A DNA stretch of 64,000 nt, from assembly GCA_019915135.1 (NCBI GenBank), contig JAHLMK010000002.1, positions 2,976,001-3,040,000 on the forward strand, given 5' to 3'. Positions 34,937 to 46,587 of this stretch are shown one piece after another. The translations under genes and the position numbers were made by a program. Each line of letters opens with the position of its first letter. Within the stretch, counting starts at the first letter, position 1. The stretch is from Strobilurus pachycystidiatus. Its lineage: Eukaryota > Basidiomycota > Agaricomycetes > Agaricales > Physalacriaceae. The notes beneath the pieces were generated by a model, which worked only from the letters and a program-made list of their open reading frames with translations, did no database searches and was not told where the DNA came from.

Positions 34937-36600
34937 ATGAAATCAGCAAATTCCCTGTTTATATATGGGCGATTGCCGTTTGACGTAAGGACACGGCCCC
35001 GCCTCGGCTGGGTTGGAAAGGTCCCTGCACTGCCCTGTCAAGCACCTTCACTCTTTGAGCTGGTCGACACGGCAAGATGTGGAAGGATGTATTAAAAAAC
35101 GATAATACAATTTCTACAACAAACTTCTATGATGGAATAAGCATGATCCGGTGGGCTGTTAGGACGTATTATTACCATGTATAATACTCCACGACTTGCC
35201 CGCCACTACCATTGCCTCAACCAGAGACCGTTTTCTATACGCGCCAGTATGAGCGGTCATGAGTATAGATCAGAAATAAAGACCCACGGAATGACTCGAA
35301 GACGCGTCGAATCCTCCGTGATGGCTTTTCAGCGATGAAAGGTCCAATGTTTCCGAGATTACATGGCCCAACTCCGCATGGAGAAGGGAGGAACGAGAAC
35401 GGAAGTACGTATCGACAACCGAGTATTACATGCACTACGAAAGGCAAGAAGGGACTGCCGAATTGCTTCAGCTGATACACATGACCTTTGAGAGATCTTA
35501 CGGAGAGGAACAAGCCATGCGGGCTATAGTCGACGCTAGGCGCAGCGACACATGGTACGTAACTACCTGTTGCGAGCATTGATTTACACGTAGTCGTATC
35601 GATGGAGTAAACGTACTGTCTGCGACTGAACCCGTGGCAAACGATCACTGCTGAACCTCAAACAATCATATGCGCGGTAGGTCGTTTTCAGTTGTCGACA
35701 TACGGCTGCGACGAGTGCGAGAACGCGGGGGAGTGCAACGCGGGTGTGTGACGTGGGGCGGGCCAGGGAGGACGCGAGCATACCATGCTGGTAGGATGAA
35801 ACAATCCACAACTCGACCCGTCGTGTCTGAGTGGTGTGTATAAGAAGCTGTATGAGAGCGGGTAGGAGACGGCGGACACCTTGGCTAGTAAGTGAGGGCA
35901 AATTTAATAGACTCGTGTCGATGCTCGCATTGAGAGCCCGTTAGCGAGCTCGTCATGATGCCCAAGTCTGAAGTTGGTACATTAGGTACACACGAAGAAA
36001 AGCTAAACTCGGTATGACGCACAGTTGATCCCCGTCGTAGCGGGTAGTTTGTGCGACAAGAGGAACGACGGAGTGAGGGCGTGGACGAATCTGTGATGCG
36101 GAGATCGGCGTGCTGAAAGAGTAGGCAAGTGGCGACGAGGGTCTGGGTGTTGTCTGGTGCCGGACGTCGTTGAGCAACAAAACGCCGAAGGAACAATCGA
36201 GTTCGCGAAGCTCAAAGACGATGGAGATGATGGAGTTCGGAAATACGATGGCAGACGAGGATAGAGACACGGTTGTCGATGCATCAGACGATCAAGTGTA
36301 TTCTCACGTCTGATCGACGAGGTAAGTACACCTCAAGGATTGCATGTGTCAGGTCGCACCAGCCCGGACGGCCGTCAAATCGGCGAAAAGCCTGGCACTG
36401 CGCTATGTCTTCAGTCGTCGCCAACAAGACGCGCACGGGCATGTTGGGATGCAGGCAGCTATCAAGCAGCGTGCAGGGAGACGTGACGTGGATCCATAGG
36501 CCTGTCGGGGGCAGCGGCAAGGGGCTGGGTCTGCGACGTGTTGTACGGAGGCAAAGACGATGCGGTGACATCATCGCCGTCGTCCGGCTCTGAACTGGAA
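34937..36600. other. no supportable gene
   Basis: Short frames only, none with splice continuity or recognisable motifs. Confidence 0.35.
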
Positions 36601-36739
36601 TCACCTGACTTACACACTCAGCCTCCTACAACGACTTGCTCGATGCAAGTCGTGCGTGCCTACCGTGCCTACGCCATCGCAGCGCAGCGGACAGCGCGCT
36701 ATTTCCATTGCTGCAATCTTCGAGTTGGTTACAACTTAC

Positions 36740-39700
36740 CACGGCACCACCTCGAACACAACGCGTAAGCTCGTGGGCAGCAGCCGCTCAAGCCGGTCTT
36801 GGCGCTGCAGGACAACGACGGCGGCCACACCACGTGGATATGGCGACGACGGTCCAACGTTGCCCGGCCGTACGGGGCTGCTGGCATGTTAGCGGTCTCC
36901 TTTCTTACGCGTCGAGCGCGCCTTCCGGGGGCGGGTGCTTGACCGTTATATTTTGCTCTTTCACCTCGATACGCTAAGTATGCACTGGCGTATCCGTTTG
37001 CATTGCTGAACATTTGTAGATCTGGCGGGGTAGGCCCTCCAACGAGGCATCCACCCACATCCTGTCTCCGGCACGCCCTACACCACGACCGTCGCAGCAG
37101 TCGCACACATATGGGAATTTTTTGCATCCTCCGCCCCTCTCTGGTCGTCGTCCCGACTCCCGCCCCCAAAAACCACGCGTCAGGTCAGGGGACTTATTTG
37201 TTATGCCGTTTTTACAGGCGAGCCGTGTACGAACTAGATCCCGGTGTGTGTGTAAGACGATACTCAGGGGAACGGATAGCCATAATTCATCCGTGTTGCC
37301 GTCAGTCTCCCCACTGGGAGCATGGAATTTCGACGACCACGCCAAACTAGTTGGGGTACCACAGCAAGCGGGATTGTGAAACAGAGACGAACGCTTATTA
37401 TCAGCAACGTGCTAGTCCGATGTGGTTGCGAGCTGATTCCGACGTTGATTCTCCGCCCTCTCAGCAGCAGGCTCACCTGATACGCTTTGGTTTGGACGTC
37501 GATATGGACATGTACACCCCGGACTGCTATACCAGTTGCATACAATGAACAGCTCTACAGGTCATCCTCAGTCCTCTCCGAGTACTTTTCGTCTCACTTG
37601 TCTATCCATTGTGGGCGTGACAAACACTAGGTGTTTATACAGAGTACAGCGTCCTCCATGCGATTACAATTAGGTACAGTTACGAGGATGATACCACGAA
37701 AATCACGCCACGCTGAAGTCGGTCGAAGCAAATTCCACGCCCGGAAACAGACATGACGCTGACGCTGATCGTTATGCCGCATCCGATGGTACTGCCCACC
37801 CATTTATCTGCATCCGATGCAAGCAGCAATTGGATGTTTGCGAGATGGACAGTGCGGAAACATTGATCTCGCCACGCTGAGGATGTTGGGATAACAGGAA
37901 CATTCGAATTATTGCGGGTTAGAAAAATCAAAAATCTCTTTTCATTCAGGGCGCGTCGAAGTATTAATATCAAGAAAGCGACTATGAGAATAAGGCCGGT
38001 CATTCGGGATCACCTTGAATTCACGGCGCCGTACAGACCATCTCGTTCTGTCCTCGGCGTTTGTGGGTGATAGGAGATCTATACATGTGAAGGAGGGAAT
38101 GGAACATGACAGAGCGGGTGAGCTGGTGGGGTGACGATAAACGGGGGCGGGGGTCATGGACGTATAGAGGGAGTACCGGGAAGTTTGAGATTGCGAGCGC
38201 GCAGGATGGGTATTTCGGCCGCGCTTCAGGAGGGGTCCATGTACACTTCAATCAGAGGATCTTTGTGTGCACGTGAGTTTCCTGTCAATTGGGCGCGCGA
38301 ACGTAGCCGTGAGCAGAGAAAGAGAACGCAATCCCCAGAACTCCACCGGCCCTTTGTGCGGTCATGCTGGACCGTGCCCGTGTCTGCATGCAGACACGCG
38401 GTCAACCGCCCCAGAACGAGGTCCGAGTACAGTAAGCGAGCAGCGAAGACTTCCGCGGCAAGAATCGAAGATGATGGGAGGAAAACAGGGCGATGATGGT
38501 CAGAAATTGACGAAGTTTGTAGCGGGCGTTAGTGAGAAGGATGCGGCAACTTTGGGCTAGAACGACGCACCGAAAGTGTCGGAGCGTGCTGGGCGCTGTG
38601 CGCATGAAGAGACGACCCTCTTCTCTGAAGACCCTCGCTCGATGCCCTACTTCGTATCCCGTCGATGTCCGGGGTTCGTCGAATTCCCGCACCTTCCGTC
38701 GTCGTTGGGAGGAAGACGGCTGCCGGGGAGGCTGGCGGCGGTCCTGGAACCAGGGAACCGATGGCAACGGCGTTCGGAGGGCGCTGACCATCCGAGGTGA
38801 TCCAACTATCATTTCGGTAGGGGGCGCGAATGTTCGAGCTCAGGCGAGGGTGTTGGGAAGAGAGCGGGAATGCGACATTGCCGCCGGCAGTCCCGAATTT
38901 GGATGTGCTTGTCGTGGCCGCCAGGGTCCGTGCCTCATGCTCCTGACCACGACAAAGACAACTAGCTGCTCGTCGCCGTCCTCCCAACGCCAACATATCC
39001 CGCCACTATGGACGTGTTCTACGCGTCGTGCTTCCCGACCACCTGCGCAGTAGCCATTCTGGACCAAGGGCACTTCCACGGCGACGCGCAAACCCCACCA
39101 ACGTGGGCGGCAGCAGCCCGAGCGGCTGTCAGTGCATGACGACGGCGTCGACTCCACTGGACGACGGCGACGGCAGCACGGATGGATGGGTAACCGTAGG
39201 GTTCCGTCAACTCCATGCTGGGTGCGCCGTCTGGTCGCCAACGGTGCGTGTATCTCTTTTCTTTTTCCTTGGATACGCCATCAATGCACACGCGCATCCA
39301 ATTGCTGGCTGAATTCCCTGTATATGCGGATCTTCGCGCATGGTGAGTTCTCCAATGAGTCGCCCGCCTGCAGAGTCTGGTCTCTGCACGCAACGACGCA
39401 AGGTTACCGCCCGAGTCGCGCCCCCATTCGTACGGTCATTTTGTCTGATCAATCTCCCCCATTCATCTCGACCCCCCGCCCTCCAAAAACCATGCATCAG
39501 ATAAGGGTCCTTATCTGTTGTACGGTTCTTGAAAGCGAGCCGTCCCACACCACGGAGACGACCATCTGCTGCTCGTCGCGTATCTCCCTCTCCCCCGCCG
39601 GCACACCCTCATTGGCGCTATTCGCAGCTCTCTTGTACGCTACCTACGTACGCGTCATGCCCGCGTCTCCTTCTCTGCCACTACTGCGGCAGTCATCCTC

Positions 39701-40470
39701 GCAATGCTGGCAGGAGTTCTTAGCGACGAGTAATTCTCAACACCATTGGCAGAGTGAGCCGGATCTGCTGATAATGCATGGAGGTAAATAAACTAAAGAC
39801 GGCTCCGTAGGTACCATCAGCTGGTCTGGAGACGGCGCCCATCCACGGTGCGCTTCTCTTCCCTCTGGTTGGGTACGCTAGGTGTCCACCGGCGCATGCT
39901 TTCACGGTGCTCATCTTATCCGTAGATCCAGATCTGCGCGAGACGTAGGCGCTCGCCGCTGTCACCCGCCTTCTCGTTTGCTAAACGCGCAATCGTCTGC
40001 GCAGGAGCAGGATATGTACCCATGGCAACGGATGCGACCACGACGTGTAAGCCCCACCAACGGTGGCAGCACTCACTCCAAGCCGCTCGTGCTGCTGCGG
40101 CAGGACGACGAAGGCCTGGACGACACTCGCGACAACGATTCGACACCTCATCCCGCCAATGGATGGGAGACGGGCGGGGTCCATAGGCATGAGCAGGGCG
40201 CCCTTCGCAGACGGCGCCGATCTCAGGTGTGCGATTGTTGGATACGTCTGTTTCAAAACGGCGTCTCTATTTGTTATGCTTACCTCTCTGTAGATCTGTA
40301 TTTACATGACGGGTAAGCCCTACGAGGAGCCCATCCAACTTCCTTCGCATCGCCACTATGACGTGATTTTCGCCATGGTTAGTCGAGGATTGTGTCGCTT
40401 CTACACTGATCACCCGCCCTCGCCGTCATCCCGACTCCCAATCTAAAAAACTGCGCGGTTCATCTGTATA
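36740..40470. repeat. decayed GC-rich dispersed repeat family, at least three copies
   Basis: Copies near 36760-37230, 39050-39545 and 40040-40470 share the same order of short matches. These are an (A/C)AAGCCG(C/G)...GACGACG block, a GGATGG...GCGCC block, a GGATACG(C/T) or GCGTATCCG intron-like block ending TGTAGATCTG, then GG(G/T)(A/T)AGCCC(T/A)(C/A)C(A/G)A(C/G)GAGG, and finally CC(C/T)CCAAAAACCA(C/T)GC followed by GCGAGCCGT. Two further copies form the inverted repeat at 43.1-43.8 kb. Splice-like edges suggest that an ancestral unit was a gene. All copies now carry stops and indels. Confidence 0.55.
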
Positions 40471-41326
40471 CTTATCTTCTACAACTATAATGTATTTTCC
40501 CACCATATACGCAACTGAAATAGCATAGCGGGCCATACCACAAGTAGTTTTGACTGCCAGGACACATTTGGCACTGTTTGGGTGCACGGTCACAATAATT
40601 GAGTTGTTTGGCACCCTAGCAAGTCACAGGGACCATCTTCACGGTTTATATGGTGAAGAATGTCCAATAATTGACATGAGAATTCATGCCGAGATGTGGG
40701 GATAGCTGTCACATAATCTCAGCTTGGCATGGACAAAATTCTCACCTTGCTTCTGATTTCAATGAGATTAGGACCAAATGACATGGTCAAAAAAGCCATA
40801 AGATGTAGTTTCACGTTCTGAACAAGTTTTGCGTAGCGTGCGGAGGCTGAGGAGTGGCGTCGGAGGTGCTGGACTTGCATTTTGACTGAGTCGGGTCAGT
40901 GACGGCAGCGCACGCGACTGAGGGTGACAAGGCGAGCCTTGCGATCTGACTCGGAAGACCTGTGAAACGCCAAGGACTCAGGCGGTGCGTTCTCAGCTTC
41001 AAGTGTGACACTTGTGTGTTGAATGCGGGCAAGCCACATGATTTACCCTTCCTCAGATACTACGGAGTAAAAAAAAAAAAATTACCGAGAAAGTTTGAGT
41101 GAGAAAGTTGTAGATATAGCTTATATAAAGTACTGTTCAAAATATCAGACGATATTATTATACTTTGACGGAGATATGGAGCAATCTTTATGTGGCGCAC
41201 GATCATCTTGTGATCACCAACCTCGGACTTTTAACACATGAAACACAGCTAGACGGCTTCAAATAAGTTGCTCCATGGCTGGGAATGACTTACAATGATA
41301 TATATATATGTCTTTGTGAGATATTG

Positions 41327-41415
41327 TTGGCCCTCGTTGGTTCTCGTTAGCTCTCGTTGGTTCTCGTTAGCTCTCGTTGGTTCTTGTTGGTTTTCGTTCG
41401 GTGTCGTTGGCTCCC
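41327..41415. repeat. 10-bp tandem repeat (TCGTTGGTTC)n
   Basis: About eight imperfect copies of TCGTTGGTTC / TCGTTAGCTC. A related 10-bp word (CTCGTCCGTA) recurs at 41895-41980 and inside the ~150-bp repeats further right (CTCGTTCGCA). Confidence 0.85.
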
Positions 41416-41894
41416 GTCATCACATGTCCGTGACTAAGCCACTGCTTGTCAAAACAAATATATCCATACACATCATCTTCTTATCTGTTACCATCATCAT
41501 CAATGCCGGCTGACACAGATCCAGCCGCGCCAGCTACCGCAGATGCTCCAGCCACTACTGGTATGTATGCACTAACCCTGCATCAATTTCCTGACCTAAG
41601 CCAGGCAGCTGGTGATGACCAGAATCCTGCGCCTGATCCTCACACACCTACTATCAGTCATCAGAAAGGTAGGGCAACATACAGCGGCTAGATTGAAGGC
41701 TGAAATCCTTTATTTTTCAGAGAAAAAGAAGGCAGGACTAACTCGAGCGGAAAGAAAGACACTGCGGGACCGAAAATGGAGATATGTAGCACGCCAAGCA
41801 GCGAAGAAAGAGAAAGAGGGTGGTGGCAGTGAAGAAAGCTTGGATGAATTAATAGTACTTCCAAAAGATTCCTAGTCTCTCATGAATCTCTGCT

Positions 41895-41985
41895 TCAAAC
41901 TCTCCGTCCGTACTCGCCCGTACTCGTCCGTTCTCGTTCGCTCTCGTCCGTACTCGTCCGTTCTCGTTTGCCCTCGTCCCACTCC
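41895..41985. repeat. 10-bp tandem repeat (CTCGTCCGTA)n
   Basis: Imperfect copies of CTCGTCCGTA / CTCGTTCGCT, the same decamer theme as at 41327-41415, just beside the tRNA-like sequence. Confidence 0.8.
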
Positions 41986-42012
41986 ACAAAAAGCTAGAGA
42001 AATGGGATGTGA

Positions 42013-42084
42013 TACCACAGCCGGGAATCGAACCCGAGCCTCAGCGATAGCTCGCTGCGTGCTAGACCACTGCACCACTGTGGT
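42013..42084 (-). tRNA. tRNA-like sequence with a 6-nt anticodon loop (probable pseudogene)
   Basis: Read on the minus strand from 42084: acceptor ACCACAG pairs 7/7 with CTGTGGT, the D-stem GTGC/GCAC 4/4, the anticodon stem CAGCG/CGCTG 5/5, and the T-arm is TCGGG-TTCGATT-CCCGG. Box A and box B are good and a T5 run lies ~30 nt downstream. The anticodon loop reads AGCTAT, one base short and without U33, so no anticodon can be assigned. A single-base deletion in a former tRNA gene is the likely cause. Confidence 0.6.
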
Positions 42085-42129
42085 TCTGTTAAAATGAGTG
42101 CACTCCGTCCTGATCCTGTTCAGCTTGAC

Positions 42130-43030
42130 ATGTTGCGTGCGGAGGCCGGCGCCCGAGCAGCGGGGAAACGCCCGTAGTCCAATCCAGGCTGTCTGAAAAC
42201 CCCACTCCACCTCATCCCAAGTCGGCCGCACTCCTTCGCCCGCACTCGTTCGCACTCGTTCGCGAGGATGGGCGTGGTACAGCGCGTTGAGTGCGGTGCG
42301 AGGGGCGGGGGCGGCGGGGTAAGCGTCAGAATCGACTCCGGGGTGTCTAAAAACCCCATCCCACCTCTTTCCGGACTGGCGGCGCGCTCTCGTCCGCACT
42401 CGTTCGCACTCGTTCGCGAGGATGGGCGGGGTACGGCGCGTTGGGTGCGGTGCGAGGGGCGCGGGCGGCGGGGTGAGCCTTGGAATCAACTCCGGGGTGT
42501 CTGAAAACCCCATCCCACCTTTTCCCAGGTCGGCGGTGTGCCATCGTCCGCACTCGTTCGCAATCGTTCGCGAGGATGGGCGGGGTATGCCGGGTTGGGT
42601 GCGGTTGGAGGCGCGGGGGAGTCGGGGAAACCATCAGAATCGACTCCGGGGTGTCGAAAAACCCCGTCCCACCTTTTCCCAGGTCGGCGGTACGCCTTCG
42701 TCCGCACTCGTTCGCGAGGATGGGCGGGGGATGGCGCGTTGGGTGCGGTGCGAGGCGCGGGGGCGGCGGGGTAAGCGTCGGAATTGACTCCGGGGTGTCG
42801 AAAAACCCCGTCCCACCTTTTCCCAGGTCGGCGGTACGCCTTCGTCCGCACTCGTTCGCGAGGATGGGCGGGGGATGGCGCGTTGGGTGCGGTGCGAGGC
42901 GCGGGGGCGGCGGGGTAAGCGTCGGAATCGACTCCGTGGTGTCCGAAAACCCCATCCCACCTCGTTCCAGGTGGCCGGGGCGCACTTGTCCGCACTCGCA
43001 CTCCTTCGTGCTCGTTCGCGAGGATCGGTA
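42130..43030. repeat. minisatellite, about six units of 144-160 bp
   Basis: The anchor word GAGGATGGGCG recurs at 42264, 42418, 42572, 42716 and 42860, with a variant at 43020; spacings are 154, 154, 144, 144 and 160. Each unit contains CTCGTTCGCGAGGATGGGCGG, a GTTGGGTGCGG block and GACTCCG(G/T)GGTGTC. The 144-bp spacing is a multiple of three, which is why long Pro-rich frames appear on both strands. I regard these as non-coding. Confidence 0.9.
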
Positions 43031-43084
43031 GTGTAGATATCCAGATCTACAGACAAATTAGCAGCTCAAACGGATACGCTGGTG

Positions 43085-43795
43085 CTGCACCGGCGTATCC
43101 GCAAGAAAAACCAAAAAACACGTACCTTCTTGGGCGCCCGTCTCCAGACGGCGCGCCCAGCGCAACCATGCGGACCCCGCACGCTCCCATCCTTCACGCG
43201 GCGGGGCATCAAATCCGCGGTCGGCACAGAGAAGATCCCCGAGCCTGTCGTGGGCCCCGACGTCGTCCAGCAGATCCAAGGCTGGCTTGGGCTGCGTGCT
43301 GCCCTGCTTGCAAGGGGCTCACGCAAAGCGGATCGAGCATGCCAGGCACAGCTTTGGACCGGGCTCGGCAACTGCTCCCGATCCGGCAGATCTGGCAAGA
43401 TAAGACAAGTGCCGGTGCTTGACAGCACTTGACACTCGACCACGACCTGCTTTATGCGGCTTGTGCGTCCCTCCTCTCTTCCACGCCGCCGTACCGGCTC
43501 GGCGCAGTGTCTACGCGGCTACTGCGATGTTGGGATTGGTTGCCGTAGCAACCAATCTCAACATGACGCGTGAGCCCCATGCGCGATGGGCAGCTCGCAT
43601 CCCAAGCCGGCCTTGGGCATGCTGGACGACAACGCCGCCCTCCACGGGCTTCTGGACGACATTGCCGACCCCGCATCGATGCCCCGCCGCACTGCTGGAT
43701 GGGAGCACGCGGGGCCGTTGGCTTGCAATGGGCGCGCCGTTTGGAGGCGGGCGTCCATACCAGGTTCTTGTTTTTTTTAATTCTAAAGTACTGAT
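43085..43795. repeat. long inverted repeat, arms ~210 bp
   Basis: The reverse complement of about 43085-43310 aligns with about 43580-43795. Shared segments include CTGGACGACG, GATGCCCCGCCGC, GGATGGGAGC, GCGGGGCCG and GGGCGCGCCGT(C/T)TGGAG, both ending in a T-rich run. About 270 bp lie between the arms. Each arm also belongs to the dispersed family at 36.7-40.5 kb, and 43795-43840 repeats its TAGATCTGAATC...GTAAGCCCTCCAACGAGG end. Confidence 0.75.
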
Positions 43796-44287
43796 TGATT
43801 GCTAGATCTGAATCTCCCATCCGGGTAAGCCCTCCAACGAGGCGCCCACCTCGCACCGCGCCTACGATGCTCGCCGCACCTCGCACTCGCACCCCGCACC
43901 CTGCTCGACACACGGCGCACCCTGCTCGCCGCACCCTGCTCGCCGCACCTTGCTCGCCGTTCACCCACGCCGTTGTCATCGCACCCCGACCGTGCTCCGA
44001 TCTTCCCTCCACCGCACTCCTGTTCGCTGGAGGGTATGTGGCTCGCTCATTCGAGCGTTCCGCGCCCTCCACGAAAAAAGTCATCCCTCCCGCCGTCACC
44101 CGCTCTTGCCGCCCACGCTGTCGCCCACCCTCGTTCGGGCATCGGGCGCTTAGCAAAACAATGACGCGCCCTTGGGCGTAATCGAGTCCATGGACCCCGG
44201 ATCGGATCGCGATGACTCATATCGATGAAAACGAGTCATCGCGTTTCTTCCTTCCCCGCCATCACCACAGCAGCCACACAATTCGCA

Positions 44288-44760
44288 ATGCCACCCCGCG
44301 TCGGACGCATTCCTCTTTGCCGCACCGGACAACCCGTTCCGAGAGGAAATGTAGAGTTCCGCGTCGCGTTCGAAGGCGACAATGGAACCGACTTGGTCAA
44401 CAACAGCGTCGTCGTCCGCTCCACAACCGGACGCCAACCTCGGCCATGGTTTTATCTCGAGTACCAGACGACGCATGTCGACCACTTCCGACTCATAGTT
44501 GGAGATGTACGTTCTCGTCTTTTACGTAGACTTTTATGACTGATGATTTCTCTCAGGCGGTCGCACACGATCCCGCAGCGCCGGAATGGGTCAACATCGG
44601 GCGTGAAGCGCTTTTCTACCACTTTAACGAATACTACATCCAGATGGAGGAAGCGTACGCGGATCCGGAGGAAAGGTTTAACGAGGATGTTGAGGGATGC
44701 GAGAGCTGCCGTTGGGGAGGATACGCCGACTACGAAGGGTTATGGGAGGAGAATGCGTAG
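44288..44760 (+). CDS. hypothetical protein, 140 aa
   Basis: Exons 44288-44506 and 44557-44760 join in frame (GD-AVAHD); the 50-nt intron has GTACGT...CTCAG. Start MPPRVGRIPL is chosen because it opens the conserved-looking part. The protein has EFRVAFEGDNGTDLVNN, WFYLEYQTTHVDHFRLIVGD and an acidic C-terminal half (EEAYADPEERFNEDVEG, CESCRWGGYADYEGLWEENA). Family not recognised. It is convergent with the kinase-like gene that follows, and only ~60 bp separate the stops. Confidence 0.6.
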
Positions 44761-44818
44761 GACGAGTAGGCAATGGTCATTTACGAATAGATATGGTTAC
44801 AGTCATGAGCCCAACACC

Positions 44819-45710
44819 CTACGTGAAAACATTGTCATATGCTCCCCAAAACTGAACCATTTCCGCCTCGTACCCAGTCTCCGTGACAAGGTAATCATCT
44901 GGGAATCCAGTCATTCCGCCAACCGTACCATTCACCAGCCATTGAGCAAGGACATTCAATGCTCGGATGTCATCCTTCTCTTGAGCGTGCGAGGTGTCCG
45001 TCCGGTACCAAGGTTCACTACCCCACTTGGCTTTGACGTCACGAGAGGCACCAATAGGTAGACTCGTATCAAAGTCGATGATGACAGCCCGTCGGTCGGC
45101 AGCAAGGACGATATTACCTGGCCTGATGTCGCCGTGGACGACACCAAGAGCGTGGATATGAAGTAGGCCTTGGCGGACGTCGTTGATAATAGCAGGCACA
45201 TCGAGGACGTCGTGCTGAAGGACCGCCTCGTACAGGGTCTTCCCATGCAAATCCCACGCCAACCCAACCAAGTATCCGTTCGCCGCCTTTGCCCCAAGGT
45301 ATCGACAGACATTTGGATGATCCCGAGTTGCAAGACGCTCGGCGATCAGTGCCTCGCGCAAGAACACGTCAGCTGCCCAAGTGCCTCCCTCGCTTGTCCC
45401 AGTGATGAGTCCCTCAAAGGTCTTGAGGTATACCTCCTGACCTGTGCTGGGGCTCAGCATTAAAGCGTCTGGTCTTGTGGCATACCTGCTGACCTTGGCG
45501 CGGTTCGAAACTAGTGAGACCATCCGCACGGGCGAGATAGTACGATCTCGGGATCAGTTGAGCGCTCTCAGCCACCACCAGCGGGAAAGGGGCGGGTTCT
45601 TTGGTTTCGCCGCCAAAGTAGTCCTGGTCGTCCTTCCAGAGAACTGTGGTGGAGCGGTCCCAGTTGGCGTCAAACGACGCATACGCAAGAATCACCCTGC
45701 GATCAGTCAT
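44819..45710 (-). CDS. fungal kinase-like / APH-like protein
   Basis: Exons complement(45710-45544, 45485-44819), intron 58 nt, 277 aa; the junction IPRS-YATRPDALML restores frame. The nucleotide-binding Lys is likely in VYLKTFEG, followed by the C-helix-like REALIAERLATRDHPNVCRYLG. The catalytic loop is HALGVVHGDIRPGNIVL (H-x-D-x(4)-N intact) and the metal motif is AVIIDFDTSLP; KWGSEPWYR resembles an activation segment. This domain type is widely expanded in basidiomycetes and its substrates are mostly unknown. It is a more canonical member than the two kinase-like genes at 31.8-34.9 kb and not a close paralogue of either. Confidence 0.8.
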
Positions 45711-45986
45711 AGTGACGGGAGCTGACAAGGCGGACAAGGCGGCCTTGTAGAATCTTCGCACAGACTGTCAGAGACGGACAACCCGGCCCGGCCCGATCTA
45801 TTTTTGGCGGTGCGTTGAGCGTATAAGACTGCGCTGTGTACGCACCGCCTTCCTTCCTCCAGGTCCTATTCACCCAAGTTCCTACCAGTCAGTACGCTCA
45901 CCAGCGTCCAGCGCTCGGCCTAACCCATACCATCAGTGTGCGATTGGCGAACGATCCGAGGGAACCGTGTCATAATACGAGACTGC

Positions 45987-46057
45987 GGGTCGGCGACCTG
46001 CTCAACTAGTTCAGCCTACGTAGGGTCGCTGACATGCTCAACTAGTTCAGCCTACGT
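45987..46057. repeat. 35-bp direct repeat, two copies
   Basis: Two tandem copies, 45987-46021 and 46023-46057, of a unit containing CTCAACTAGTTCAGCCTACGT; the copies differ at three positions. Confidence 0.85.
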
Positions 46058-46303
46058 GCGTACTACTCACCTTTTGGCCTCTCCTTCGCTCAGACTTCCA
46101 CAGGTCCAGCAGGGTGGGTCCGCGATGACGCCAGCAGACGAGGATGGAGGCGAGGAGGGTCTGCCGACGTAAGCACCCACTCCTTGCTAGTAATTTCATT
46201 GACTTACATTCACTCCAAGGGTCCTACGTTAGCCGCCCACAACCATCCATCCCCATCGCACCGCCGACCTCTCCCACTCTCGGCGGGCGCCTATCTATCT
46301 CAC

Positions 46304-46329
46304 AACGTTACCTATCGATAGGTAACGTT
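46304..46329. repeat. 26-bp perfect palindrome
   Basis: The left half AACGTTACCTATC is the exact reverse complement of the right half GATAGGTAACGTT, with no spacer. Directly after it lies a second hairpin, GACCCTA-GCT-TAGGGTC (46332-46348), and then the first copy of the 31-nt hairpin repeat. Confidence 0.95.
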
Positions 46330-46351
46330 TAGACCCTAGCTTAGGGTCAGG

Positions 46352-46381
46352 TTTCCACATTTCCACCCGATAATGTGGAAA
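46352..46381. repeat. hairpin repeat copy 1
   Basis: Stem TTTCCACATT / AATGTGGAAA around loop TCCACCCGAT. First of eight related copies between 46.3 and 51.9 kb. Confidence 0.9.
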
Positions 46382-46432
46382 AAGGCGCTGTCCACCGCTC
46401 AATTACTCGCCGCACCTGCCTTTCGACCACTC

Positions 46433-46464
46433 TTTTCCACTTTTCCACCCGACAATGTGGAAAA
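46433..46464. repeat. hairpin repeat copy 2
   Basis: TTTTCCAC-TT...AATGTGGAAAA with loop containing TCCACCCGAC; one stem mismatch. It lies 123 bp past the stop of the minus-strand gene 46588-47127. Confidence 0.9.
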
Positions 46465-46478
46465 TACACCATTATCGG

Positions 46479-46578
46479 TACCCCCTTTCAAGTTACGACA
46501 ATCTCACATATATTTCGCTACCCCCTTTCAAGTTATGACAATCTCACATATATTTCGCTACCCCCTTTCAAGTTACGA
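46479..46578. repeat. 40-bp tandem repeat, 2.5 copies
   Basis: Units at 46479-46518 and 46519-46558, plus a half copy to 46578, each starting TACCCCCTTTCAAGTTA. The first two differ at one base. It ends 10 bp before the stop codon of the 46.6-kb gene. Confidence 0.9.
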
Positions 46579-46587
46579 CCGGAACCA

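Noticed and set aside
41882..42097. Plus-strand frame across the decamer array and tRNA-like sequence
   Set aside because: Its residues come from the repeat and the antisense of the tRNA-like sequence.
42347..43056. Long Pro-rich open frames over the ~150-bp repeats, both strands
   Set aside because: They follow from repeat periodicity; several frames are open at once and none has a start context or domain.
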